Shown here piece by piece: positions 31,561 to 39,408 of a stretch of 64,000 bases of DNA (within the stretch, counting starts at the first letter, position 1; the number at the start of each line of letters is the position of its first letter). The position numbers and the translations under genes are program-made. The notes under the pieces were generated by a model that saw nothing but the letters and a program-made list of their open reading frames with translations, was not told where the DNA came from and made no database searches. Origin of the DNA: Actinomycetospora chibensis (GTDB lineage Bacteria; Actinomycetota; Actinomycetes; Mycobacteriales; Pseudonocardiaceae); the NCBI RefSeq assembly GCF_028737215.1, contig NZ_JAQZAM010000003.1, forward strand, positions 1 to 64,000, written 5' to 3'.

Positions 31561-32778
31561 GTGGGCCGGGAGACGAAGCGGAGCGCATCTCGATCCGTCG
31601 CTCGTCCGCGGCCCCGCTGGCAGATGACGACGCGCTCGCGGTTCGCGCTCGTGCTCGGCGTGGCCGGGCTCGGCGTCGCGGGCGTGCAGCTGGCCATGAT
31701 CAGCGACCCGCCGACGGTCGTGCAACTCCTCGTGCTCTCGTTCTGGAGTCTCGTCGGCGTCGCCTACCTGATCTCCGCGGCGGGCCAGATGATCCGTGGC
31801 CGCCGGGCGCCCGCTCCCGCCCCGGCGGCGGTGCCCGCGCCGATCGAGGAGATCGTGCCGGTCCCCGTGCGCCCCGCCCGGCCCCGTCCGGCGGCGGAGC
31901 GGGCGGGCGGCACGGCGGTGGGCAAGGAGACCGACGTGACCCGCAAGGCGGCCGACCGGGAGGCCGACCGCGCCGAGGCGGTCGAGCCCGCCACCGCGTC
32001 GGCGGCGGCTCGCACCGGGCGCGCGGCTCCGGCGGCTCCCGCCACGGCGACCGCGACCGCGCGCCCCGCACCGGCGACCGGAGCCCTCCGCCCCGCAGCG
32101 ACGACCGAGGCCGTCCGGCCTGCCCGTCCCGCACCCGTCGCGACCGAGACCTCGCGGGTGGCGATCCGCGCCCGCCGGCCGGCGCCCCGTTCGACCCCGG
32201 CGGCGACCCCCGCCGTCCCCACCCCTGCGACCGCACGGCCCACCCCGAAGCCGGCCCCGAAGCTCGTCGCGACCCCGGCGCCCGAGGAGACCACCGACGC
32301 GTTCACGGTGCGCGCCGCCGCGAGTCCGACCCCGAGGTCCGGGTCGGCCACCCCCGCCGGCTTCGCCTCGGCGCTGTCGTTCGGCCCGTCGCGGCCCGCC
32401 TCCGGCTCCCGGCCCGGTCCACTGCCCACCCCCCCGCGTGTCCCCGCGGCACCGGACGTCGAGGAGGAGCCGGCCGCCCCGACCTCCATCGCCTCGCTCG
32501 ACGACCTGCGGCGCGTCCGGGCCGAGGCGGCGGCCGCGGCCGCCCTCGCCGCAGCCGCCCCCACCCCCCGGGGGCCGTCGCCCGTGTCCGGCCCGCTCCG
32601 GGTCACCCGGAGCCGGCACGCCGCCACCGGGGACGTCCCGGTGCCGCGCCCGGCCCGGCACCGGTCGGCCGACGAGGACCCCGACGGCCCGCGCCGGCAC
32701 CGTGCCGAGCCGCCGTCGGGACGTCACGCGAGCGGCGAGGTCCCCGTGGCCCCGAGCCGGGCCGCAACAGGCCGGTAG
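31561..32778 (+). CDS. Hypothetical two-TM protein with long low-complexity tail
   Basis: This 405-residue protein has a short basic N-terminus, two TM helices (FALVLGVAGLGVAGVQLAMI and VVQLLVLSFWSLVGVAYLIS, about residues 27-76), and then more than 300 residues of Ala/Pro/Arg/Thr low complexity, probably cytosolic and disordered. A short helix with SIASLDDLRRVRAEAAAAAA lies at ~320-340. There is no catalytic motif. GTG 31561 has AGGAGG at 31550-31555; ATG 31624 is a weaker alternative. It may pair with the small TM protein 43 nt downstream. The function is unknown. Confidence 0.65.
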   Translation: MGRETKRSASRSVARPRPRWQMTTRSRFALVLGVAGLGVAGVQLAMISDPPTVVQLLVLSFWSLVGVAYLISAAGQMIRGRRAPAPAPAAVPAPIEEIVPVPVRPARPRPAAERAGGTAVGKETDVTRKAADREADRAEAVEPATASAAARTGRAAPAAPATATATARPAPATGALRPAATTEAVRPARPAPVATETSRVAIRARRPAPRSTPAATPAVPTPATARPTPKPAPKLVATPAPEETTDAFTVRAAASPTPRSGSATPAGFASALSFGPSRPASGSRPGPLPTPPRVPAAPDVEEEPAAPTSIASLDDLRRVRAEAAAAAALAAAAPTPRGPSPVSGPLRVTRSRHAATGDVPVPRPARHRSADEDPDGPRRHRAEPPSGRHASGEVPVAPSRAATGR

Positions 32779-32821
32779 CCTCGACGGTGTCCGATCCGTC
32801 CCTTTTCCGTGAGGAATGCCG

Positions 32822-32971
32822 ATGACGCGGCCCGACGAGCGCAGCGACCCCACCGAGGGCGTCTCCGAGCCCTCGACGCCCACCCCGCACCGGCCCTGGG
32901 TGCGGGTGGCGACGGTGATCATCCTGGCCGTGTTCGTCCTGTCGATCCTGGTCGGCTCGCTGCTGGCGTAG
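32822..32971 (+). CDS. Small single-pass membrane protein, 49 residues
   Basis: This short gene encodes an acidic, Pro/Ser/Thr-rich head (MTRPDERSDPTEGVSEPS), the bend PHRPWVRV, and one TM helix ATVIILAVFVLSILVGSLLA ending at the C-terminus. GAGGA at 32811-32815 is spaced 6 nt from ATG 32822; the in-frame ATG 32816 abuts it. TAGCCT at 32775-32780 could be its own -10. Such short tail-anchored proteins are common in actinobacteria; no function is assigned. Confidence 0.6.
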   Translation: MTRPDERSDPTEGVSEPSTPTPHRPWVRVATVIILAVFVLSILVGSLLA

Positions 32972-32999
32972 CCGGTCCGCCGCGGGCCACGATGCGCGC

Positions 33000-33365
33000 G
33001 TGGACGCCGACGAGCTGATCGACGGGCTGCGGGCCGTGTGCGTCGCCCTGCCCGAGGTCACCGAGAAGATCAGCCACGGCACGCCGAGCTGGTTCGTGCG
33101 CAGGATGTTCGCCAGCTACGTCGGCCGCCACCACGGCGACGAGTACCTCTGCCTCTGGGTCGCCGCCCCCGAGGGCGCGCAGGAGGAGATGGTGACGGCG
33201 GAGCCCGACCGGTTCTTCGTCCCGCCCTACGTCGGTCACCGCGGCTGGCTGGGGCTGCGGCTCGACGTCGAGCCGCAGGGGCCGGACTGGGGCGAGGTCC
33301 GCGAGGTGGTCACCGACGCCTACCGGCAGGTCGCGCCGCGGCGGCTCGTGGCCCTCCTGGGATGA
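33000..33365 (+). CDS. MmcQ/YjbR family protein
   Basis: This 121-residue protein has the family pattern CVALPEVTEKISHGTPSWFV, then FFVPPYVGHRGWLGLRLD and the final AYRQVAPRRLVALL. The fold is a CyaY-like alpha/beta sandwich proposed to bind DNA; its role is unproven. GTG 33000 starts the conserved N-terminus. CACGAT lies 6 nt before it and may be a weak leaderless -10. Confidence 0.85.
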   Translation: MDADELIDGLRAVCVALPEVTEKISHGTPSWFVRRMFASYVGRHHGDEYLCLWVAAPEGAQEEMVTAEPDRFFVPPYVGHRGWLGLRLDVEPQGPDWGEVREVVTDAYRQVAPRRLVALLG

Positions 33366-33372
33366 ACGCCTC

Positions 33373-33403
33373 TTGACCTGGAGCAAGGTCGAGGTCCCAG
33401 GCT
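33373..33403 (+). promoter_or_regulatory. Promoter for PIG-L deacetylase gene (TTGACC ... CAGGCT)
   Basis: A good -35 TTGACC (33373-33378) and a -10-like CAGGCT (33398-33403) are 19 nt apart. The -10 ends 7 nt before ATG 33411, so the transcript would be leaderless. Confidence 0.5.
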
Positions 33404-33410
33404 GCACACC

Positions 33411-34127
33411 ATGAGCAACGACCTGCCGCCCCTGCCCGACGACTGGTCGCGTGCCCTCGCGATCGCGGCCCACCCGGACGACCTCGAGTACGGGACGAAC
33501 GCCGCCGTCGCGGCCTGGACCGCCGCGGGGCGCTCGGTGTCGTACGTGCTCGCGACCCGCGGCGAGGCGGGCATCGCCGGCACCTCGCCGGAGGTCGCCG
33601 GCCCGCTGCGCGAGGCCGAGGAGCGCGCGAGCGCCGCGGCGGTCGGGGTGCACGACGTCCGGTTCCTCGGTCATCGCGACGGCGTGGTCACGGAGGGGCT
33701 CGACCTGCGGCGCGACCTCGCCCGCGAGATCCGGCGGGCCCGCCCGCAGCTGGTGGTGGTCAGCAACCACCGCGACATCTTCGGCCCCGGCACGTGGAAC
33801 AGCGCCGACCACCGTGCGGTCGGCCGGGCGGCCCTCGACGCGGTGGGGGACGCCGGCAACGAGTGGGTGTTCCGCGAGCTCATCGACGAGGGCTTCGAGA
33901 CCTGGTCCGGCGTCCGGCACGTCGCCGTCGCCGCCTCCCCGCAGCCCACGCACGCCGTGGACGTCACCGGGTGTCGCGACGTCGCGATCGCGTCGCTGGC
34001 CGAGCACCGCGCCTACCTGGCCGCCCTGGACCCGCGGCCGGTGGAGGAGCAGGCCCGCGAGGTCGTCCTGATGACCACCGGCGGCGAGGACGGGTCGGCG
34101 CGGGTGTCGTTCGAGGTCTTCGGCTGA
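33411..34127 (+). CDS. PIG-L family (LmbE-like) deacetylase
   Basis: This 238-residue protein has the zinc motif A-H-P-D-D (AIAAHPDDLEYG, residues ~17-28) and second-ligand segment SADHRAVGRAALDA (~126). PIG-L enzymes deacetylate N-acetylglucosaminyl compounds; actinobacterial members include MshB and Mca of mycothiol biology. The length and lack of MshB hallmarks leave the substrate open. It is a single-gene unit with its own promoter and a hairpin after the stop. Confidence 0.88.
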   Translation: MSNDLPPLPDDWSRALAIAAHPDDLEYGTNAAVAAWTAAGRSVSYVLATRGEAGIAGTSPEVAGPLREAEERASAAAVGVHDVRFLGHRDGVVTEGLDLRRDLAREIRRARPQLVVVSNHRDIFGPGTWNSADHRAVGRAALDAVGDAGNEWVFRELIDEGFETWSGVRHVAVAASPQPTHAVDVTGCRDVAIASLAEHRAYLAALDPRPVEEQAREVVLMTTGGEDGSARVSFEVFG

Positions 34128-34166
34128 CCCCGGCATCGGCCGGGCCCAGAACGGGCTCAGCCGGGG
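34128..34166. terminator. Hairpin between convergent genes
   Basis: CCCCGGC (34128-34134) pairs with GCCGGGG (34160-34166), with an inner GCCC/GGGC stem. It spans the end of the SGNH gene and follows the PIG-L gene. Confidence 0.45.
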
Positions 34167-35065
34167 AAGAGCGGGGCCGGCGGCTCGTCGCGGCGCCCGT
34201 CGGACGGGGGCGTCGCCGGCCGCGTGGGGGCGGGCGTCGTGGGGGCGGTCGCGGCGAGGGCGGGCAGGACGCCGAGCGCGTGCCCGGTCGCGGTGGCGCC
34301 GCCGGCCAGGAGCGGATCGGGGCCGGTCAGCGGGGTGAGCCAGGGGTCCGGGGCGCACACCCCGTGCCCGGCGAACGCGGACCGGACGTCGACGAAACGC
34401 ATCCCGGCCGCGGTCACGCGGTCGGCGAGCGCGGTGTCCAGGCGCGTGACGGCGTCGTCGAGGCGGGCGGCCCGGGCCGCGTCGGCGGGGCCGCTCGGGC
34501 ACGCCCGTCCCTCGGCGAGCAGGGGATAGCCGGTGACGGTGACCGCAGCGCGCGGCGCGCGCTTCCGGATGTCGGCGAGCGACGCGTCGAGCGCAGGCGA
34601 GAGCGTGGCGAGCGCGCGGTCGAAGCGGGTCGTCGCGCCGTCGCACCGTGTGGCGGTGCCCGTCGCCGAGCAGGCGGCCGCCAGCGCTCCGAGCCCTGTC
34701 GCGTCGGCGCCGACGGTGGCCGTGACGACCTCGGTCGCCGGGCCGAGCGAGGTGAACTGGCCGTTCCCGCCGCCCGTCGCGGACGCGCACGCCCGCGAGG
34801 TCCACGAGGTCTCGCCGGCGGCCCGGGCGACGACCGCGGGGTAGGCGCGCGGGCTGCGCCGGCACGTGCCGGACGCCGCCTCGACGTCGCCCGCGGCCGT
34901 CCCGGCGGCCCAGGAGTCGCCGAGCGCGACCCGTCGCGTCCCGTCGCCGCCGCTCGCGGGGCTGCTCCCCGGCGCGCCGGTGGCGGACGCGGACCCGAGG
35001 ACGAGCGCGGCCCCGACGAGCGCCGCCACCACCACCGAGCGCCGGCCCACCGATCGCCGGCCCAT
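34157..35065 (-). CDS. Secreted SGNH/GDSL-type hydrolase, possibly inactive
   Basis: This 302-residue protein has a Sec signal (RRSVVVAALVGAALVLGSASA), block I RVALGDSWAAG with the nucleophile Ser, a Gly-rich block GGGNGQFTSLG with the Asn, and a C-terminal TGPDPLLAGGATATGHALG. In active SGNH enzymes the last block is D-x-x-H-P-x-x-x-G-H; here the His-Pro is replaced by Gly-Ala, so the catalytic His seems missing unless a nearby His substitutes. The Cys residues could form disulfides outside the cell. ATG 35065 is chosen for the signal peptide. It would be a secreted esterase/lipase if active. Confidence 0.78.
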   Translation of the reverse strand: MGRRSVGRRSVVVAALVGAALVLGSASATGAPGSSPASGGDGTRRVALGDSWAAGTAAGDVEAASGTCRRSPRAYPAVVARAAGETSWTSRACASATGGGNGQFTSLGPATEVVTATVGADATGLGALAAACSATGTATRCDGATTRFDRALATLSPALDASLADIRKRAPRAAVTVTGYPLLAEGRACPSGPADAARAARLDDAVTRLDTALADRVTAAGMRFVDVRSAFAGHGVCAPDPWLTPLTGPDPLLAGGATATGHALGVLPALAATAPTTPAPTRPATPPSDGRRDEPPAPLFPG

Positions 35066-35185
35066 CGCCGCACCCCCGACACGTCGTCCACCCGATGACG
35101 CCGCCGAGTGTCGGTCTCGACGCCCACAGGAGGGAGGGCCGTCACGCCATCGAGCCGCGACGACCACCCGATGGGGACTCGGAGA

Positions 35186-36379
35186 TCAGGCGGAGCGGGC
35201 GTGTGGGGGATCGGCGAGGGCGTCGACGTACCAGTCGAGGAACCCCTCGACCGAGGCTTCGACCACCGGGGAGAGCGGCCCGGGACGGTAGCCCCGCGAC
35301 GCGATGCCGGCGTAGTTCGCCTCGCACAGCGCCCAGTCCTGCTCGGAGGTCGCCCGCCACACGGCGGTCATCGCGTCCTCGTCGACGGTGGCGTCGCGGG
35401 CGACGAGGAAGCAGAGCTCGACGTCCGTGGTGCCGGCGTCGACGGGCGTCAGGCGGGTGGTCATCGCGTAGTCGCCGTTGGCGTGGGCCCAGAGGTTGGG
35501 CAGCGACACCACGCGCAGGCTGCCGACGTCGGGGTCGGTGAGCCGGCCCATGGGCGGGGCGAGCGGGCGGCCGTCGAGGGTCTCCGAGACGAAGCCGTCG
35601 CGCAGCGGCAGGCGGGCGACGCGGTACCAGGCGCCGGCGGGGAAGTTGACGTCCTCGCCGGGCAGGCCCTGCGCGCTCCAGCGGGCGCGGGCGGCGGCGA
35701 GCGCGCGGTCGTAGCGGGGGTTGGTGCGGACGTCGCCGTTCATGCCGACGTCGAAGTTCGACAGCGAGAACTCGGGGTGGCTGCCCGCGCAGTGGTAGCA
35801 CTCGCGGTTGTTCTCGACGAGCGTCTTCCAGTTCGCGGCCACGCGGTAGCGCTGGCGCACGGCGACCCGCGCGTCGGCGAGCCCGTGCGGACCGAGCCGC
35901 GGCTCGAGAGCGGCGGCGAAGGCGCCGAAGTCGGGCGGCGCGTCGGCGAGGCAGACGAACACCAGGCCGGCGACCTCGCGGACCGCCACCGGGGCGAGCC
36001 GGTGGGAGGCGGTGGCGAAGCAGTCGCCCATCAGCCGGGCCGCGCGCAGCGAGCCGTCGAGGGCGTAGACCCACTGGTGGTAGGGGCACACGAACGCCTT
36101 GACCCGGCCTCGCGGCTCCGAGGTCACCCGCGAGCCGCGGTGGGCGCAGACGTCGTGGTGGGCGTGCAGGACGCCGTCCTCGCCGCGGACGACGATCACG
36201 CGGTCGCGGCCGACGTCGACGGTGAGGTAGCGGCCGGCGGCGTCGAGCTCGCCGGTGTGCCCGGCGAAGAGCCAGTGCGCGGCGAAGACGCGGTCGAGGT
36301 CGGCGGCGAAGACGTCGGCGTCGGTGTAGGCCGCCTGCGGCAGCGACCACCCGGGGGAACGCGTGACCAGGTCAGACAT
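35186..36379 (-). CDS. Rieske non-haem iron oxygenase, alpha subunit (GbcA/betaine demethylase-like)
   Basis: This 397-residue protein has a Rieske [2Fe-2S] centre (C-A-H-R-G then C-P-Y-H-Q-W, residues ~80-103) and mononuclear iron site ENNRECYHCAGSHPEF (~190-205). The C-terminus WALCEANYAGIASRGYRPG resembles glycine-betaine/stachydrine-type monooxygenases more than aromatic dioxygenases. It would hydroxylate an N-methyl group and release formaldehyde. It needs an external reductase, not found nearby. ATG 36379 overlaps the oxidase stop by 8 nt, so it is translationally coupled. Confidence 0.87.
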   Translation of the reverse strand: MSDLVTRSPGWSLPQAAYTDADVFAADLDRVFAAHWLFAGHTGELDAAGRYLTVDVGRDRVIVVRGEDGVLHAHHDVCAHRGSRVTSEPRGRVKAFVCPYHQWVYALDGSLRAARLMGDCFATASHRLAPVAVREVAGLVFVCLADAPPDFGAFAAALEPRLGPHGLADARVAVRQRYRVAANWKTLVENNRECYHCAGSHPEFSLSNFDVGMNGDVRTNPRYDRALAAARARWSAQGLPGEDVNFPAGAWYRVARLPLRDGFVSETLDGRPLAPPMGRLTDPDVGSLRVVSLPNLWAHANGDYAMTTRLTPVDAGTTDVELCFLVARDATVDEDAMTAVWRATSEQDWALCEANYAGIASRGYRPGPLSPVVEASVEGFLDWYVDALADPPHARSA

Positions 36380-37571
36380 GGAAGGCCCGCCCCCAGGTCG
36401 GGTCGGTCAGCGCGGGTCGGTCGAGACCGAACGCGCCGATGGGGTGCCGCGTGCCGCCCGTCGTCGCGAGGTCGGCGAGGATCTTGCCGATCAGCGACGC
36501 GAACTTGAACGCGTGCCCGGCCCCGACCCCGACGCTGACCCGGGGCTCGCCCGGCACGCTGTCGATCACGTAGTGCTGGTCGGGCGGGATCGTGTACAGG
36601 CAGGTCTTCGTGTACAGCTCGGGGCCGCCGAAGCCGGGCAGGTGCTCGGCGAGGAACGCCTCCTGGCGCTTCTGGCGCAGCGGGTCGGGCTCGAACGTGC
36701 GGGAGTCGGCGGTGACCTCGTTCCCGCCCATGTGCTGGCCCAGCTTCGTGGCGACCTCGCCGTACACGGGGAAGCCGTAGAAGTTGTCCGCGCCGTGCCA
36801 CATGAACACCGGGAACCGCGCGGGCGAGAAGTCGAGCAGGTTCGGGGTCGCGTAGTAGGTCACCTGCTCCTGCAGGACCGTCAGCGGGATCTCGACCAGG
36901 CCGTCGAGCACCTCGTTGGTGCGCGCGTCGGCGGTGACGACGACGTGCTCGGCGCGGACGACCTCGTCGTCGAGCACGACCTCGACGCCGTCGCGGGTGG
37001 GGTGCAGGGCGCGCACGGGGGAGTGCTCGCGGATCTCCGCACCGTGCCCGCGGGCGAGGGCGACGTGGGTGGCGTTGGCGCGGGCCGCGTCGACGATGCC
37101 GGTGCGCCGCTGGTACATCGCCTGCTCGGTGCCGGCGAGGCGGAACTGCGGCCAGCGCGCCTCGATGCCGCGCGCGTCGAGGAGATCGAAGTCGACGCCG
37201 TGCCGGTCGGCCACGGCCGCATACCCGCCGAGGTTGCGCCCCCCGGTGTCGAGGCCCGAGCGCGCCTCGACGTCCTCGATGACGAGCCCGCCGGTCTCGG
37301 TCACGAGCGTCTGGGCCGAGACGCGCTCGACGTCGCGCCAGGCGGCGTAGGCGGCGGGGGCGAGGACGGCGTAGGCGTCCTGGTGCTGGGCGTAGCGGAT
37401 GATCCGCGAGTGGTCCTGGCTCGCGCCGTGGTCGTGCCCGAGGCCGTGCCGCTCGAGGGCGAGGACGCGACCCCCGGCGGCCCGGGAGAGCCAGTAGGTG
37501 GCGGCGGAGCCGAGGCCGCCGCAGCCGATGACGACGAGGCGGCGGTCGGGCCGGGTTCGTGAGCTGTGCAC
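36372..37571 (-). CDS. FAD-dependent N-methyl amino acid oxidase (monomeric sarcosine oxidase/SolA-like)
   Basis: This 399-residue DAO-family flavoenzyme has a dinucleotide motif VVIGCGGLGSAATYWLS (residues ~12-28), HGASQDHSRIIRYAQH as in monomeric sarcosine oxidase, and KTCLYTIPPDQHYVID, whose Cys is the covalent FAD attachment site in MSOX/SolA. It oxidises a secondary amine such as sarcosine, N-methylproline or N-methyltryptophan to the amine, formaldehyde and H2O2. GTG 37571 has CGGAG 8 nt upstream. It is the first gene of a two-gene unit with the Rieske oxygenase and is divergent from lysR. Confidence 0.9.
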   Translation of the reverse strand: MHSSRTRPDRRLVVIGCGGLGSAATYWLSRAAGGRVLALERHGLGHDHGASQDHSRIIRYAQHQDAYAVLAPAAYAAWRDVERVSAQTLVTETGGLVIEDVEARSGLDTGGRNLGGYAAVADRHGVDFDLLDARGIEARWPQFRLAGTEQAMYQRRTGIVDAARANATHVALARGHGAEIREHSPVRALHPTRDGVEVVLDDEVVRAEHVVVTADARTNEVLDGLVEIPLTVLQEQVTYYATPNLLDFSPARFPVFMWHGADNFYGFPVYGEVATKLGQHMGGNEVTADSRTFEPDPLRQKRQEAFLAEHLPGFGGPELYTKTCLYTIPPDQHYVIDSVPGEPRVSVGVGAGHAFKFASLIGKILADLATTGGTRHPIGAFGLDRPALTDPTWGRAFHV

Positions 37572-37711
37572 GGTGATCACTCCGGGTCGGTTCTCGGATG
37601 TGTCCCCAGCGTCACCGCTCACCCGGTCGCGCGGTGTGGATCTGCGATCACCCCTGCCTCTGCTGTCATCAGGGCGGACTTATGCCACCCGCGCGGGGCA
37701 CTATCGAGGTC

Positions 37712-38599
37712 ATGGACGTCGAGCTCCGGCAGCTGCGGGTGTTCCTCATCGTGGCCTCCGAGCTGCACTTCAGCCGCGCGGCCCGGCGCCTGCACGTCAG
37801 CCAGCCGGCGCTCTCGCAGCAGATCCGCGCGCTGGAGAAGACGCTCGGCGCCGCGCTGTTCGACCGCTCCAGCCGCGCCACCGAGCTGACCCCGGCCGGG
37901 CGGGTGCTGCTCGATGCAGCGCCGCGCGTGCTGTTCGAGGCCGAGCGGGCGCAGTCGCTGGTCACGCAGGCGGCGGACGGGGCGGTGGGGCTGCTGGTCG
38001 TCGGGTCGGTGGGCACGGCGCTGGCCTCCATCACGCCGCAGATCCTGCGGGCGATGCGGGCGTCGTTCCCCGACCTGCAGCTCGAGGTCTCCCAGCAGGA
38101 CACGGCCGCTCAGATCGTCGCCCTCGCCGACGGTCGTCTCGACGTGGGGCTGGTGCGCGCCGCGTCGGCGACGGCCGCCGTGGAGGTCGAGCACCTCGTC
38201 TCGGAGCCCCTCTTGTCCGCGCTGCCCGGGGACCACCCGCTCGCCGAGCAGGACGAGATCGACCCCGCGCTGCTGGCCGACGAGCCGTTCGTGCTGTGGC
38301 CGCGCTCGTTGGGCACGGCGTTCTTCGACATCATCACGAGCTACTGCCGCGAGCACGGCTTCAGCCCGCGCATCGTCGCCGAGGGCGCCGACATCGAGAC
38401 CCAGCTCGGGCTCGTCGCCGCGGGGCTCGGGGTGTCGCTGCAGCCGGCGTACTACGCGAACCTGCGGCCGCCGGGTGTGGTGTTCCGCCCGCTCTCGGGG
38501 CCGGTGCCGATGGTCGCGCTGCAGGTCGCCTGGCGCCGCGCCGACCGCTCGCCCGCCGTGGCCCACTTCGTGGAGGTCGCGCGCAGCCTGGGCACGTGA
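37712..38599 (+). CDS. LysR family transcriptional regulator
   Basis: This 295-residue LTTR has an N-terminal winged helix-turn-helix (VELRQLRVFLIVASELHFSR and RLHVSQPALSQQIRALEKTL, residues 2-60), a linker helix, and an effector-binding domain from ~90. ATG 37712 gives the family N-terminus; CACTAT lies 7 nt upstream. It is divergent from the amine oxidase-Rieske pair with 140 bp between the genes, so it probably senses their substrate and activates them. Confidence 0.92.
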   Translation: MDVELRQLRVFLIVASELHFSRAARRLHVSQPALSQQIRALEKTLGAALFDRSSRATELTPAGRVLLDAAPRVLFEAERAQSLVTQAADGAVGLLVVGSVGTALASITPQILRAMRASFPDLQLEVSQQDTAAQIVALADGRLDVGLVRAASATAAVEVEHLVSEPLLSALPGDHPLAEQDEIDPALLADEPFVLWPRSLGTAFFDIITSYCREHGFSPRIVAEGADIETQLGLVAAGLGVSLQPAYYANLRPPGVVFRPLSGPVPMVALQVAWRRADRSPAVAHFVEVARSLGT

Positions 38600-38635
38600 G
38601 CGATGTTCGGGCCTATAGCCCCGAACATCGCTCAC
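38596..38635. terminator. Long convergent terminator hairpin
   Basis: The 15-base arms GTGAGCGATGTTCGG (38596-38610) and CCGAACATCGCTCAC (38621-38635) are exact complements around a 10-base inner part that itself partly pairs. The left arm includes the lysR stop; the SDR stop is at 38639. Confidence 0.75.
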
Positions 38636-38638
38636 AGG

Positions 38639-39337
38639 TCACCAGGGCACGTGCTCGCCGTCCTGGAGGAACGAGCCGGAGGGGGCGGCACCGGGGGAGC
38701 GGACGACGTCGACGATCCCGCCCGCGCCCTCGGCGACCGGCCGCCCGCCCGAGCCGCCCATGTCGGTGGCGGTCCAGCCCGGGGACACCGCGTGCACGGT
38801 GATGCCGTCGCGGGTCAGGGCGTCGGCGAACACGCGGGTCAGCGCGTTGATCCCGGCCTTCGAGACGCTGTAGGCGGGCGAGTGCGCGCCCATGCGCGCG
38901 AGCGAGCCGAGCCCGCTGGTCACGTTGACGATCACCGCGTCGCTGCCGGCGCGCAGGAGCGGCACGAAGGCCTGCGTGAGGCGCCACGGCGCGAGGACAT
39001 TGGTGCGCCAGGCGCCGTCGGCGACGTCGAGGTCCTCGGTGACGGGGTCGGCGCCGGGGTCGAAGTGCACCGCCGCGTTGTTGACCAGCGCGTCGAGGCG
39101 TCCGTGGCGACGGTCGACCGCCTCGACCGCGGCCTGCACGGACTCCGGGTCGGTGACGTCGAGGTGCAGCGCCCACGCCCGCTCGCCCAGCTGCTTCGCC
39201 ACCGCGGCGCCCGCCTCCGCGTCGCGCGCCCCGACCACCACGAGGTGCCCGGTGTCCACCAGCTGGCGGGCGATCTCCACGCCCAGCCCCCGGGCCGCGC
39301 CGGTGACCAGGACGACCCGCTCGGTGCTCTCGCTCAT
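38639..39337 (-). CDS. Short-chain dehydrogenase/reductase
   Basis: This 232-residue classical SDR has the cofactor motif VLVTGAARGLG (residues ~9-19), NNAAVHF, the catalytic Ser/Tyr/Lys in NVTSGLG and SPAYSVSKAG (Y-x3-K), and SPGWTATDMG. The Asp in HLDVTD and the Arg in GARDAE suggest NADP(H). The substrate is unknown. ATG 39337 begins MSESTERVV. It diverges from the P450 gene across 71 bp and could act in the same conversion. Confidence 0.9.
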   Translation of the reverse strand: MSESTERVVLVTGAARGLGVEIARQLVDTGHLVVVGARDAEAGAAVAKQLGERAWALHLDVTDPESVQAAVEAVDRRHGRLDALVNNAAVHFDPGADPVTEDLDVADGAWRTNVLAPWRLTQAFVPLLRAGSDAVIVNVTSGLGSLARMGAHSPAYSVSKAGINALTRVFADALTRDGITVHAVSPGWTATDMGGSGGRPVAEGAGGIVDVVRSPGAAPSGSFLQDGEHVPW

Positions 39338-39395
39338 GTCGCTCGTGTGCCTCGCGGGGTCCGCGGCCAAACCGGCAGCACACTCCCACTTGGCG

Positions 39396-39401
39396 TACGG
39401 T
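39396..39401 (+). promoter_or_regulatory. -10 element TACGGT for leaderless P450 gene
   Basis: TACGGT ends 7 nt before ATG 39409, with no Shine-Dalgarno sequence. It is in the 71-bp divergent gap with the SDR gene. Confidence 0.55.
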
Positions 39402-39408
39402 TCCGACG

